From Phycisphaerae bacterium (lineage in GTDB: Bacteria > Planctomycetota > Phycisphaerae > UBA1845 > Fen-1342): a DNA stretch of 64,000 nt. A program made the position numbers and the translations under genes. The notes beneath the pieces were generated by a model. That model did not search any database, was not told the DNA's origin, and saw nothing but the letters and a program-made list of their open reading frames with translations. Shown here piece after piece: positions 1 to 6,749 of this stretch (the first letter of the stretch is position 1; each line of letters opens with the position of its first letter). Location: contig JAJVHV010000016.1 in assembly GCA_022072445.1 (NCBI GenBank), positions 248,001 to 312,000 on the forward strand, given 5' to 3'.

Positions 1-243
1 TTCATCGGGAATCTGCTCGTCGCGATCGGCGCGCTTTGTGCGGCGCGGGCGCATCTGAGCTTCTACGAGTCAGCGGTCTTGCGGTTGTCGCTCGATCTCA
101 CGGCGAACGAGTTGTGGTTCTGGGTCAACGGCGGTACCGCCGCCAACCCACTCGCCGCTGCAACTGTGACGCATATCGTTGCATCGCAGGCGGGGACAGC
201 AGCGGCTTCCCTGAAGGTCGGAGCGCTCTACACCAGCGCGTAA
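1..243 (+). CDS. Phage structural protein, C-terminal fragment (cut by window edge)
   Basis: The frame is open from base 1 and ends at TAA 241-243, giving 80 residues; the start lies outside the window. The visible part ends in alternating hydrophobic/polar stretches such as LSLDLTANELWFWVNGG, which suggest a beta-rich virion or lectin-like domain. I do not recognise a family. It sits 28 bp upstream of a tail-chaperone-like gene on the same strand, so a tail or virion role (this is where the major tail protein often lies) is inferred from context only. Confidence 0.55.
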   Translation, partial: FIGNLLVAIGALCAARAHLSFYESAVLRLSLDLTANELWFWVNGGTAANPLAAATVTHIVASQAGTAAASLKVGALYTSA

Positions 244-271
244 CGAAGCACGAACGAGCCAAGGAGGGCTC

Positions 272-754
272 ATGAAGACGTTCAACGACAACGCCGGTCG
301 CACCTGGACGCTGGCCGTCAACGTCGACGCCATCAAGCGCGTCGAAGGGCTGATCGAGGGGGTGAACCTGGCCAATCTGACGCACGGCGACCCGCCGCTT
401 CTCACGCGGTTGGAGACGGACATCGTGCTGCTCTGCGACGTGATCTTCGCCCTGGTCAAGCCGCAGGCCGACCAGCTGGGCGTCTCGGATGAGGAATTCG
501 GGAAGGCGATGGGCGGCGACGCAATCATCGCAGCGCACGACGCTTTATGGGAGGAGCTCAACGGTTTTTTCCGCCAGCTGCGCCGGACCGACACGGCGCG
601 GGCGATCGAAAAGCAGGCGACGCTGGTCAAGGCGACAGTGGCGGCGATCGAGCAGCAGGTGGAGACGCTGGACGTCGACGAGGTGATCGCGAAAGCCCTT
701 GGCAGCTTTGTTGGGAACTCGCGGGAATCGCCGGCGTCGATCCCGGACCCCTGA
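272..754 (+). CDS. Phage tail assembly chaperone, gpG-like
   Basis: This 160-aa protein is mostly helical and acidic. Starting MKTFNDNAGRTWTLAVNVDA, it resembles the small tail chaperones of siphophages that coat the tape measure before tail assembly. The ATG follows AAGGAGGGCTC. Support comes mainly from position: a structural gene precedes it, a second chaperone-like frame overlaps its 3' end in the -1 frame, and the tape measure lies 1.1 kb downstream. The last 20 or so residues look like non-homologous read-out while the -1 frame looks conserved there, as expected for a G/G-T pair. The exact family is uncertain. Confidence 0.6.
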   Translation: MKTFNDNAGRTWTLAVNVDAIKRVEGLIEGVNLANLTHGDPPLLTRLETDIVLLCDVIFALVKPQADQLGVSDEEFGKAMGGDAIIAAHDALWEELNGFFRQLRRTDTARAIEKQATLVKATVAAIEQQVETLDVDEVIAKALGSFVGNSRESPASIPDP

Positions 755-774
755 CGCTGCGCGAACTGGTGCTT

Positions 775-999
775 ATGGCCGAAGGGCGCGTGCGCGACGA
801 GTGGCGGCGCACGTCGGTACTGCTGGCACTGACTGCCAATTGCCACCGCGATCCTAAGAAGACGAAGGCGCTCCGGCCGGCGGACTTTGATCCGTTCCGC
901 GAGCCGGAGAAACCGATTCGGGTTGACATCACCGTCCTCAAGGACGTGTTCATCGATCGACAGATGCCCGGGTATGGAGGCCCGGGTGAGTTCGAGTGA
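775..999 (+). CDS. Tail chaperone T-like segment (-1 frame relative to the G-like gene)
   Basis: The open frame is -1 relative to the preceding gene and is uninterrupted from before 600 to TGA at 997-999. Protein-like sequence begins near 697 (LCWELAGIAG, then LTLRELVLMAEG and an NCHRDPKK motif). The only plausible starts inside it are GTG 769 and ATG 775, and neither has a Shine-Dalgarno site. The conserved-looking part begins well upstream of both, so expression as a frameshift fusion with the G-like protein is likely, as for gpG-gpGT of phage lambda. The listed start is simply the first ATG. A role as T domain, linking the chaperone to tail tube protein, is inferred from layout. Confidence 0.5.
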   Translation: MAEGRVRDEWRRTSVLLALTANCHRDPKKTKALRPADFDPFREPEKPIRVDITVLKDVFIDRQMPGYGGPGEFE

Positions 1000-1021
1000 G
1001 GCAAGCACAAGGAGAAAGCGT

Positions 1022-1375
1022 ATGCCTCTTCCGGAAGAAGTCGTGCAGAGCGTGGCGTCCACCAACTTCAAGTCGCTGGGCGACGGTCCGTCGTTCTACC
1101 ACAACCTGGCGATGAGCAACGCGACCAACCAGCAGAACCTGGCCGCGCAGAACGCGATCGCGCAGCAGCAGGCGCTCGGCACCGTGCTGACCGCCGCCGT
1201 CGGCAAGATCGTCAAGGCGCTGACCGAGGCCGACGCTGAGGAAGCCGCGTCGCTGAACAAGGTCTTCAGCGGCGACGACGTGGCCAGCAAGATCGCGTCG
1301 CTCCTGAGTGCTCTCGGCAGCGGCCAAGTCGCGGCCAAGACGGCCCAGACCACGCCGCCGCCGACCGGCGGGTAA
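1022..1375 (+). CDS. Small RebB-like protein (R-body family resemblance)
   Basis: This 117-aa protein has ATG preceded by AAGGAGAAAGCGT. The first 65 residues carry the spacing seen in RebB/R-body subunits: VVQSVASTN-x-KSLGDGP, then a helix rich in N/Q/A with NAIAQQQALG, then an alanine-rich amphipathic segment. R bodies are coiled protein ribbons found in some bacteria, often on phage-like elements. The similarity is by eye only. The alternative is an unrelated small helical phage protein. A strong hairpin with T-rich tail follows, so it may be produced in excess of downstream genes. Confidence 0.4.
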   Translation: MPLPEEVVQSVASTNFKSLGDGPSFYHNLAMSNATNQQNLAAQNAIAQQQALGTVLTAAVGKIVKALTEADAEEAASLNKVFSGDDVASKIASLLSALGSGQVAAKTAQTTPPPTGG

Positions 1376-1388
1376 TCGCTGACGTCAT

Positions 1389-1440
1389 GCGCCCGCGGAG
1401 TCGCCGATCCGGCGCGCTCCGCGGGCGCCTCCTTTGTTTG
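1389..1440 (+). terminator. Rho-independent-like terminator/attenuator hairpin
   Basis: A perfect 12-bp inverted repeat, GCGCCCGCGGAG (1389-1400) and CTCCGCGGGCGC (1417-1428) with a 16-nt loop, is followed by CTCCTTTGTTTG. It lies inside the tail operon, between the RebB-like gene and the tail-completion gene, so it would attenuate rather than end transcription. Confidence 0.6.
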
Positions 1441-1455
1441 CGCGAGGATGCGGCG

Positions 1456-1893
1456 GTGATTACGTTCGACATCAAAGACCTGTTCTTCGATCGCAGCACG
1501 GTGAAGCGGGCCGTGGACAAGGCGAAGCGCGCCGTTCTGTCGAAGGCAGGCGCGTTCATCCGCACCACCGCCAAACACAGCATCCGCACGCGCAAGGGTT
1601 CCGCGCCGCCGGGCAAACCGCCGTACTCGCACAAGGGCACGCTGCGCCGGCTGATCTTCTTCGGCTACGACCGCAGCAGCGACAGTGTCGTGGTAGGGCC
1701 AGTCGGATTCACCCGGAGCACTGCCCCCAACGTGCTGGAGTTCGGCGGCAAGGCAACGCTGGTTCGCCGCCGACGCGGCAAGCTCGTGCGGGAGCGCGCT
1801 GCATACGACTCGCGGCCGTTCATGGGGCCGGCGCTCGCGAAGGAACGCCCCAAGTTACCGAGCCGTTGGGCCAACTCGCTGCGGGGAGGATGA
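1456..1893 (+). CDS. HK97 gp10-like tail completion / virion morphogenesis protein
   Basis: This 145-aa basic protein uses GTG 1456, preceded by GCGAGGATGCGG. An upstream ATG at 1387 is rejected because the intervening codons fall in the terminator hairpin. Features of the HK97-gp10-like family are visible: a basic N-terminal helix (KRAVDKAKRAVLSKAGAFIR), an SAPPGKPPYSHKG segment, a central beta section and the C-terminal signature RPFMGPALAKE. Such proteins cap or complete the tail at the head-tail interface. It ends 3 bp before the tape measure start. Confidence 0.72.
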   Translation: MITFDIKDLFFDRSTVKRAVDKAKRAVLSKAGAFIRTTAKHSIRTRKGSAPPGKPPYSHKGTLRRLIFFGYDRSSDSVVVGPVGFTRSTAPNVLEFGGKATLVRRRRGKLVRERAAYDSRPFMGPALAKERPKLPSRWANSLRGG

Positions 1894-1896
1894 GCG

Positions 1897-3897
1897 ATGG
1901 CGGACACGAAAGGAATCCGCGCCGGCCGGGCATTCGTCGAGTTGGGCGTTTACGACAAGCTGACGAAGGGACTCCAAGCCGCCGAGAAGCGATTGAAGGC
2001 ATTCGGCGAGGGTCTGCGCTCGGTCGGCACGAAGCTGGCCGCGATCGGCGGAACCGCACTCACGGCGCTGTTCGGTACGGCGAAGACGTTCGCCGACATG
2101 GGCGATTCGTTGGACGAGATGTCCGCGCGCACCGGCGTCAGTGTCGAGACGCTTTCGGAGTTGGGCTTCGCTGCCGAACTCGCCGGCGCCGACATGGAAA
2201 CGCTGGAGACCGGCATCCGCAAGATGCAGAAGACTGTCTCGGAGGCGATCGGCGGATCGAAAAGCGCCGCGGATGCGCTCGCGCAGCTCGGCCTCTCCGT
2301 CGCCGACCTGAAGGGCCTATCGCCCGAGCAGCAATTCAAACTGCTGGCCGACCGGATCAGCCAGATCGAAGACCCGACGGCACGGGCGGCGGCGGCGATG
2401 GAGGTCTTCGGCAAGTCCGGCACGCGCCTGCTGCCACTGATCGCCGACGGCGCGAAAGGACTGGCGAAGTTTCAGGAGCAGGCGCGGGCGCTGGGGCTGA
2501 CGATCTCCACGCAGGCCGCCAAAGACGCTTCAGTCTTGGCCGACGCACTGGACACGCTCTGGAAGGTGATCAAGCAGGCCGTTTTCTCGATCGGCTCGGC
2601 GCTCGCGCCCACCATCACCGAGTTGGCGGGCAAGGTCACGCGGGCTGTCGTCGCGTTCAGCGAGTGGATCAAGCAGAACAAGGCCATCGTCGTCACGGTG
2701 TTTCAGGTCGCGGCCGGCGTTGCCGCCACGGGCGTGGCGCTGGTCGCACTTGGATTCCTCGTGTCGAGTCTGGGCGCGGCCCTCGGCGGGCTGGCGACGA
2801 TTGTGACGGGCATCGGGACCGCGTTCGGCGTGATCGGCGGCGCGATCGCCGCACTGGTTTCGCCGATCGGATTGGCCATCGCTGCCGTCGCGGCGCTGGG
2901 GACGGCCATTCTCGTTTACACGGGCGCTGGCGCGGACGCGCTGACGTGGCTGGGTGAGCAGTTCGCCTGGCTGCGGGACAGCATATCTAAGGTAATAGGT
3001 GGAATCACCGACGCCCTGGCCGCCGGCGACATCACGCTCGCGGCGCAGATCCTCTGGCTGGCGCTGAAGTTAGCGTGGCAGGAAGGCGTCGCGGCGCTGA
3101 ACCGGGCCTGGCTCGAAGCCAAACGCTTCTTCATCGGAACCGCGCAGGCCATGTGGTTCGGCGCGCTGGCCGCCGCGCAGCAGGTTTTCCACGCCCTCGA
3201 AGTCGCTTGGATCGAGACCACTGCGTTCCTCTCCAAGACGTGGACCAACTTCACCAGCGACGTGCAGGAGGCGTGGCATCTCGTGCAGAACTGGCTGACG
3301 AAGCGCTGGATCGACGTGATGAATCTTTTCGGCGACCTCACCGACGAGCAGGCGGCGGCCGCCAAGCAGATGGCCGATCAGGACTTTGCCGACACCGCAG
3401 CGGGAATCGAGCAGCGCCGTAGCGGCGCGCTGACGGAGCGCGAGCAGCGCCGGCAGACCGAGCGCAACCAGTCCGCTGCCGTCAACGAGGCGACGCTCGC
3501 CGAGATCGGCAAGCAGTTCGACGAGGCCCAGGCGGCGCTCGACAGCGCGACCGATTCCCGCGTAGCCGAAACGAAGCGCGCCCTGGCCGAAGCCCGCAAG
3601 CAGCTCGACGAGGCAATCGCCGCCGCGCGCGCCAAGCGTGAAGCCGCGGACGCCGGCGGCGGCCCACCGCGCCGCAAGATCAAAGACCCGCTCGACGGGC
3701 TCGAGGATCGTCTCGCGGGATTGGGCGACCTCGTGGCCAAGAAGATCTCGGTCACCGGCACATTCAACCCGCTCGCCGCGCAGGGACTCGGCGCTGGTGA
3801 TGCGGACGAACGAACGGCCCGCGCGACAGAGCAGACGGCGAAGCACACAAAGCGCCTGGCCGATGCGGCGGTCACGGGTGGCCTCACGTTCGCATAG
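1897..3897 (+). CDS. Phage tail tape measure protein
   Basis: This 666-aa protein has the tape-measure architecture. The N-terminal region contains TG-V-S-x-E-TL-SELGFAAELAG and AAAAMEVFGKSGTRLLPLI motifs typical of the tape-measure N domain. It is followed by a long hydrophobic stretch (about residues 270-350), then aromatic-rich helices (ALNRAWLEAKRFF and similar) and a charged coiled-coil C-terminal third with an ALAEARKQLDEAIAAARAKRE helix. The protein sets tail length and is ejected into the host membrane. The ATG follows GGGAGGATGAGCG and lies 3 bp after the preceding gene. At roughly 1.5 angstrom per residue the tail would be near 100 nm (inference). Confidence 0.9.
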   Translation: MADTKGIRAGRAFVELGVYDKLTKGLQAAEKRLKAFGEGLRSVGTKLAAIGGTALTALFGTAKTFADMGDSLDEMSARTGVSVETLSELGFAAELAGADMETLETGIRKMQKTVSEAIGGSKSAADALAQLGLSVADLKGLSPEQQFKLLADRISQIEDPTARAAAAMEVFGKSGTRLLPLIADGAKGLAKFQEQARALGLTISTQAAKDASVLADALDTLWKVIKQAVFSIGSALAPTITELAGKVTRAVVAFSEWIKQNKAIVVTVFQVAAGVAATGVALVALGFLVSSLGAALGGLATIVTGIGTAFGVIGGAIAALVSPIGLAIAAVAALGTAILVYTGAGADALTWLGEQFAWLRDSISKVIGGITDALAAGDITLAAQILWLALKLAWQEGVAALNRAWLEAKRFFIGTAQAMWFGALAAAQQVFHALEVAWIETTAFLSKTWTNFTSDVQEAWHLVQNWLTKRWIDVMNLFGDLTDEQAAAAKQMADQDFADTAAGIEQRRSGALTEREQRRQTERNQSAAVNEATLAEIGKQFDEAQAALDSATDSRVAETKRALAEARKQLDEAIAAARAKREAADAGGGPPRRKIKDPLDGLEDRLAGLGDLVAKKISVTGTFNPLAAQGLGAGDADERTARATEQTAKHTKRLADAAVTGGLTFA

Positions 3898-3906
3898 GAG
3901 GTCTGC

Positions 3907-4713
3907 TTGCCCGTCGAAGTCGTCGAAAAGTTCGAGAGCCGGCTGGTCACGACGGGCGCGAACCCGTCGGTCGAGCTGCGCTACGCCATTCGTGGCACGA
4001 ACGACGACGTCGAAGCCCGCGGCGCGCTCGTCACCGGTTCGCCCACGCTGTACGACCCGTGGGGCTCGGGCCTGCTTTTCCTGCCGCGCGACACCGTCAG
4101 CATTCAGCCGGTCGGCGATCTGCTATGGGAAGGCATCGTCCGCTACGGCACGGTCCCGCAGACCAACGAGAGCGTCTTCTCGTTCGACACCGGCGGCGGC
4201 GCGCAGCACATCACGCAGAGCCTCGCCAACGTCGCCCGCTACGCGCCGCCGGGTCAGACCGCGCCAAACTTTAAGGGCGCGATCGGCGTCACGGCCGACA
4301 GTGTCGAGGGCGTGGACATCACCGTCCCGGTGTACCACTTCGCCGAAACGCATTACCTGGCCGACGCCGTCGTCACGCTGGCGTACAAGTTGACGCTGTT
4401 TGCACTGACCGGCCGCGTGAACAACTCGGCATTCAAGGGGTTTTCCGCGGGTGAGTGTCTCTTCCTCGGCGCAGCCGGCACGAAACGCGGCAGCGGCGAT
4501 TGGGAGATCGGCTACCGCTTCGCTTCCAGCCCGAACGTGACCGGCCTGACCGTCGGCGACATCACCGGCATCAACAAGAAGGGCTGGGAATACCTGTGGG
4601 TTCGCTACGCCGACGCGGAGGATGCCGCCGCCAAGGCGCTGGTGAAGAAACCGATTGCAGCCTACGTCGAGCAGGTCTATCCGTACGGCGATCTCAACGC
4701 GCTGGGGATTTGA
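3907..4713 (+). CDS. Uncharacterised phage tail-tip/baseplate-region protein
   Basis: This 268-aa protein uses a TTG start directly behind a perfect AGGAGG (spacing 5). Composition is beta-rich, with few lysines and no cysteine cluster, and contains ATRG-less regular strands such as SVELRYAIRGT and KKGWEYLWVRYAD. I do not recognise a family. It is the first gene after the tape measure, where distal-tail or baseplate-hub proteins are encoded in siphophages, so a role at the tail tip is inferred from position only. It is followed after 3 bp by the next structural gene. Confidence 0.6.
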   Translation: MPVEVVEKFESRLVTTGANPSVELRYAIRGTNDDVEARGALVTGSPTLYDPWGSGLLFLPRDTVSIQPVGDLLWEGIVRYGTVPQTNESVFSFDTGGGAQHITQSLANVARYAPPGQTAPNFKGAIGVTADSVEGVDITVPVYHFAETHYLADAVVTLAYKLTLFALTGRVNNSAFKGFSAGECLFLGAAGTKRGSGDWEIGYRFASSPNVTGLTVGDITGINKKGWEYLWVRYADAEDAAAKALVKKPIAAYVEQVYPYGDLNALGI

Positions 4714-4716
4714 GCG

Positions 4717-5553
4717 ATGGCGAGCACGCTCCAGAAAGTGAAGCGCGGCGACCCGCTGGTTATTCCGGCGGGCACGTTCAACACGTTTGTCGATGCCGCC
4801 CGCGACTTCCAGCAGCGGCAGCGCAGCGCCCAGCGCACCACGCAGCGCGACCAGCTCGATACCGGCATCATCCTGGTCCGCAACGAGAGCGGCGCGGATC
4901 GCGGCCGTTTCGATGTGCTGGGAATCAGCGGGCCGATCATCGAGCCGGTGGATAACGTCGACGAGTTCAAGCAGCGCGTCGCCTTGAAGGGCGTAGTGCC
5001 GTCCAGCCCGCACGCCGGCAAGTTTGCGATCCTGCTGGAACCGGCGACGAATCAGACCATCGTGCGGGCTTGCCTCGACGGCGTCTGTCCCGCGCGCGTG
5101 CGCATGGATGCCGAAGCGCACGAGTTCGCGGATATCGAAGTCGGGCAGGCAGCGCAGCTTAAGAGCGCAGAGAGTGGCACGGCACGGCTGCTGTGGGTCG
5201 AGCCCGTCGAAGATCGCGCCGATCCCGACATCGCGTGGACGGTCGTGCGCATCGGCGGCGGTGGCGCGGGCGGAACGGCGTCGGCGTCGTTTGCGATGAT
5301 CACGTCGAAGTCCGGCGTCGCGCCGCCATTCCGGTACGCGGCCGCCGAAGCCACGATGAACGAGGACGGCGCGTGGTCCCAGGTCGGCGGCGGCGCGGCC
5401 TACAACAACGTCTTCAACCTCGAGGAGCAGGGCGCGGGCGGGCAGTGGGTCAACCCGCTGGTAGTGGGCGACGTTGTCATCATCTTCCCTGCGCCGGATT
5501 CCGAGGTGGACGCCTTCGTCTGCACGCGGTCGCACTACCGGGGGACGTATTAA
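4717..5553 (+). CDS. Uncharacterised phage structural protein
   Basis: This 278-aa protein begins with KRGDPLVIPAGTFNTFVDAA and includes LVRNESGADRGRFDVLGI. The predicted fold is beta-rich, with a glycine-rich hinge (GGGGAGGTAS) near residue 185 separating two halves. It resembles nothing I can name. It lies between tail-tip-region genes in an unbroken co-directional run, and its TAA overlaps the next ATG (TAATG), indicating translational coupling. A virion or tail-tip component is the simplest reading. Confidence 0.55.
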   Translation: MASTLQKVKRGDPLVIPAGTFNTFVDAARDFQQRQRSAQRTTQRDQLDTGIILVRNESGADRGRFDVLGISGPIIEPVDNVDEFKQRVALKGVVPSSPHAGKFAILLEPATNQTIVRACLDGVCPARVRMDAEAHEFADIEVGQAAQLKSAESGTARLLWVEPVEDRADPDIAWTVVRIGGGGAGGTASASFAMITSKSGVAPPFRYAAAEATMNEDGAWSQVGGGAAYNNVFNLEEQGAGGQWVNPLVVGDVVIIFPAPDSEVDAFVCTRSHYRGTY

Positions 5554-6746
5554 TGGGCGCGTTCGTCGTGCGACAGGTCGATCGCGAGTCCGGCGCGGAG
5601 CTGGCGCGCTTCGTCGCGCCGAACTTCCTCGCCAACGAGGGCGCTCGCTACGTGCTGCGCCAGATCTTCCCGCCCTACGACACGGCGATGACGTTCCAAC
5701 TCGGTGTGTGCGGCGCGAGTGCGGGCTCTCCGTTCAACCGGCCGAATTCCGGCGGCGGTGCCGGCTTCGGCCCGGACCTGACGTTCGTGCAATGCACGGA
5801 CGCCAACGCCAACGAGGGCGGGTGCTACACGCAGGGCATGCGGAATTCGTTCGGCTACGCGCGACAGGCGGTCGCGTTTACGGCGTCGCTGGAGGCCGAC
5901 GGCGGCGCACTGGCCGCGCCGGAGAAGGAGTTTCCGAACGAACACGAATGGACCCCGCAGGCGGCGTCCGCGTGGAACCTGCCCTGGACGCCGGACATCA
6001 TCGAGCAAGCGCCGCCGGAGTGGAACAATCGTCATGACTGGGAGCCCGAGGTCGGCTACCCGTGGCAGTGGCCGCGCAAGCGCTGCTACGAGGAATGCGA
6101 CCCGTTCGACCCGCTGGCCTGCATCCATTCCTACATGCACCAGTGGGACGCAACCGGCGAGCTGGATTGGCTGTGCGATTTCCGCAAGATGGGCGGCTTC
6201 CCGATCACGCTGGCGTTCCTGATCGACACTGCGCATAGCAAGCTGATCGCCGCCGCGACGTTCGCCGCGCCGGTGCTGCTGCGGCCGGGCACGACGCTGC
6301 ACGTCGAGTACAAGGCCCGCATCTTCGGCACGCGGGTTACGCGGGACTTCGCGCTGCGCTTCGCCAAGTACGCCTTCCAGAAGACTGGCAGCCGCTACGA
6401 CACGATCTACTGCCGGCCGCTGCTGTCCGGCGCACCCAAGCCGACGCGCCGCACGACCTACGACGACATCGACGACCACTTCCATGCGCAGTTCGCAGCG
6501 GCCGCGCTCAGTTCATGGACCTACGTCGCCGGCCCACCGCCGCGGGTGGAGTCGAGCAACACGCCCCAGTGGACCAATTCGACGGGCGGCGCGGTCGGTC
6601 CGTTCGCCTGGCTTGCGACCTACGGCAGCATCGGCGGCTCGAACGAGTTGATGTGGCTCACGAAGATCGATCCGCCCGCCAGCGTGCCGAACGGCGACAC
6701 GTTGCGCGTACCGGGCAAGGTCAAGTTCCAACTGGACGGGGTGTAA
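5553..6746 (+). CDS. Uncharacterised phage structural protein, aromatic-rich
   Basis: This 397-aa protein starts at ATG 5553 within the TAATG junction, with a GGGGGA stretch upstream; longer upstream starts are rejected because they lie inside the previous gene. The middle contains WTPQAASAWNLPWTPD, then a tryptophan/cysteine-rich section (CYEECDPFDPLACIHSYMHQ). The C-terminal third is beta-rich and contains KVKFQLDGV at the very end. No family is recognised. Its composition matches the following giant Cys/Trp-rich protein, so the two may be partners at the tail tip or fibre. Confidence 0.55.
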   Translation: MGAFVVRQVDRESGAELARFVAPNFLANEGARYVLRQIFPPYDTAMTFQLGVCGASAGSPFNRPNSGGGAGFGPDLTFVQCTDANANEGGCYTQGMRNSFGYARQAVAFTASLEADGGALAAPEKEFPNEHEWTPQAASAWNLPWTPDIIEQAPPEWNNRHDWEPEVGYPWQWPRKRCYEECDPFDPLACIHSYMHQWDATGELDWLCDFRKMGGFPITLAFLIDTAHSKLIAAATFAAPVLLRPGTTLHVEYKARIFGTRVTRDFALRFAKYAFQKTGSRYDTIYCRPLLSGAPKPTRRTTYDDIDDHFHAQFAAAALSSWTYVAGPPPRVESSNTPQWTNSTGGAVGPFAWLATYGSIGGSNELMWLTKIDPPASVPNGDTLRVPGKVKFQLDGV

Positions 6747-6749
6747 GCG

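Noticed and set aside
70-1071. 333-codon minus-strand frame opposite the tail chaperone genes
   Set aside because: Arg/Ser/Leu-rich composition, no motif, and it lies opposite three well-supported plus-strand genes with ribosome sites; high-GC shadow frame.
1387-1455. ATG 1387 as start of the tail-completion gene
   Set aside because: The intervening codons are the terminator hairpin, with no ribosome site; GTG 1456 has GAGGATG upstream and matches expected length.
4123-5535. 470-codon minus-strand frame opposite tail genes
   Set aside because: Composition is that of reverse-complemented coding DNA (Arg/His/Asp-rich); opposite two coupled plus-strand genes.
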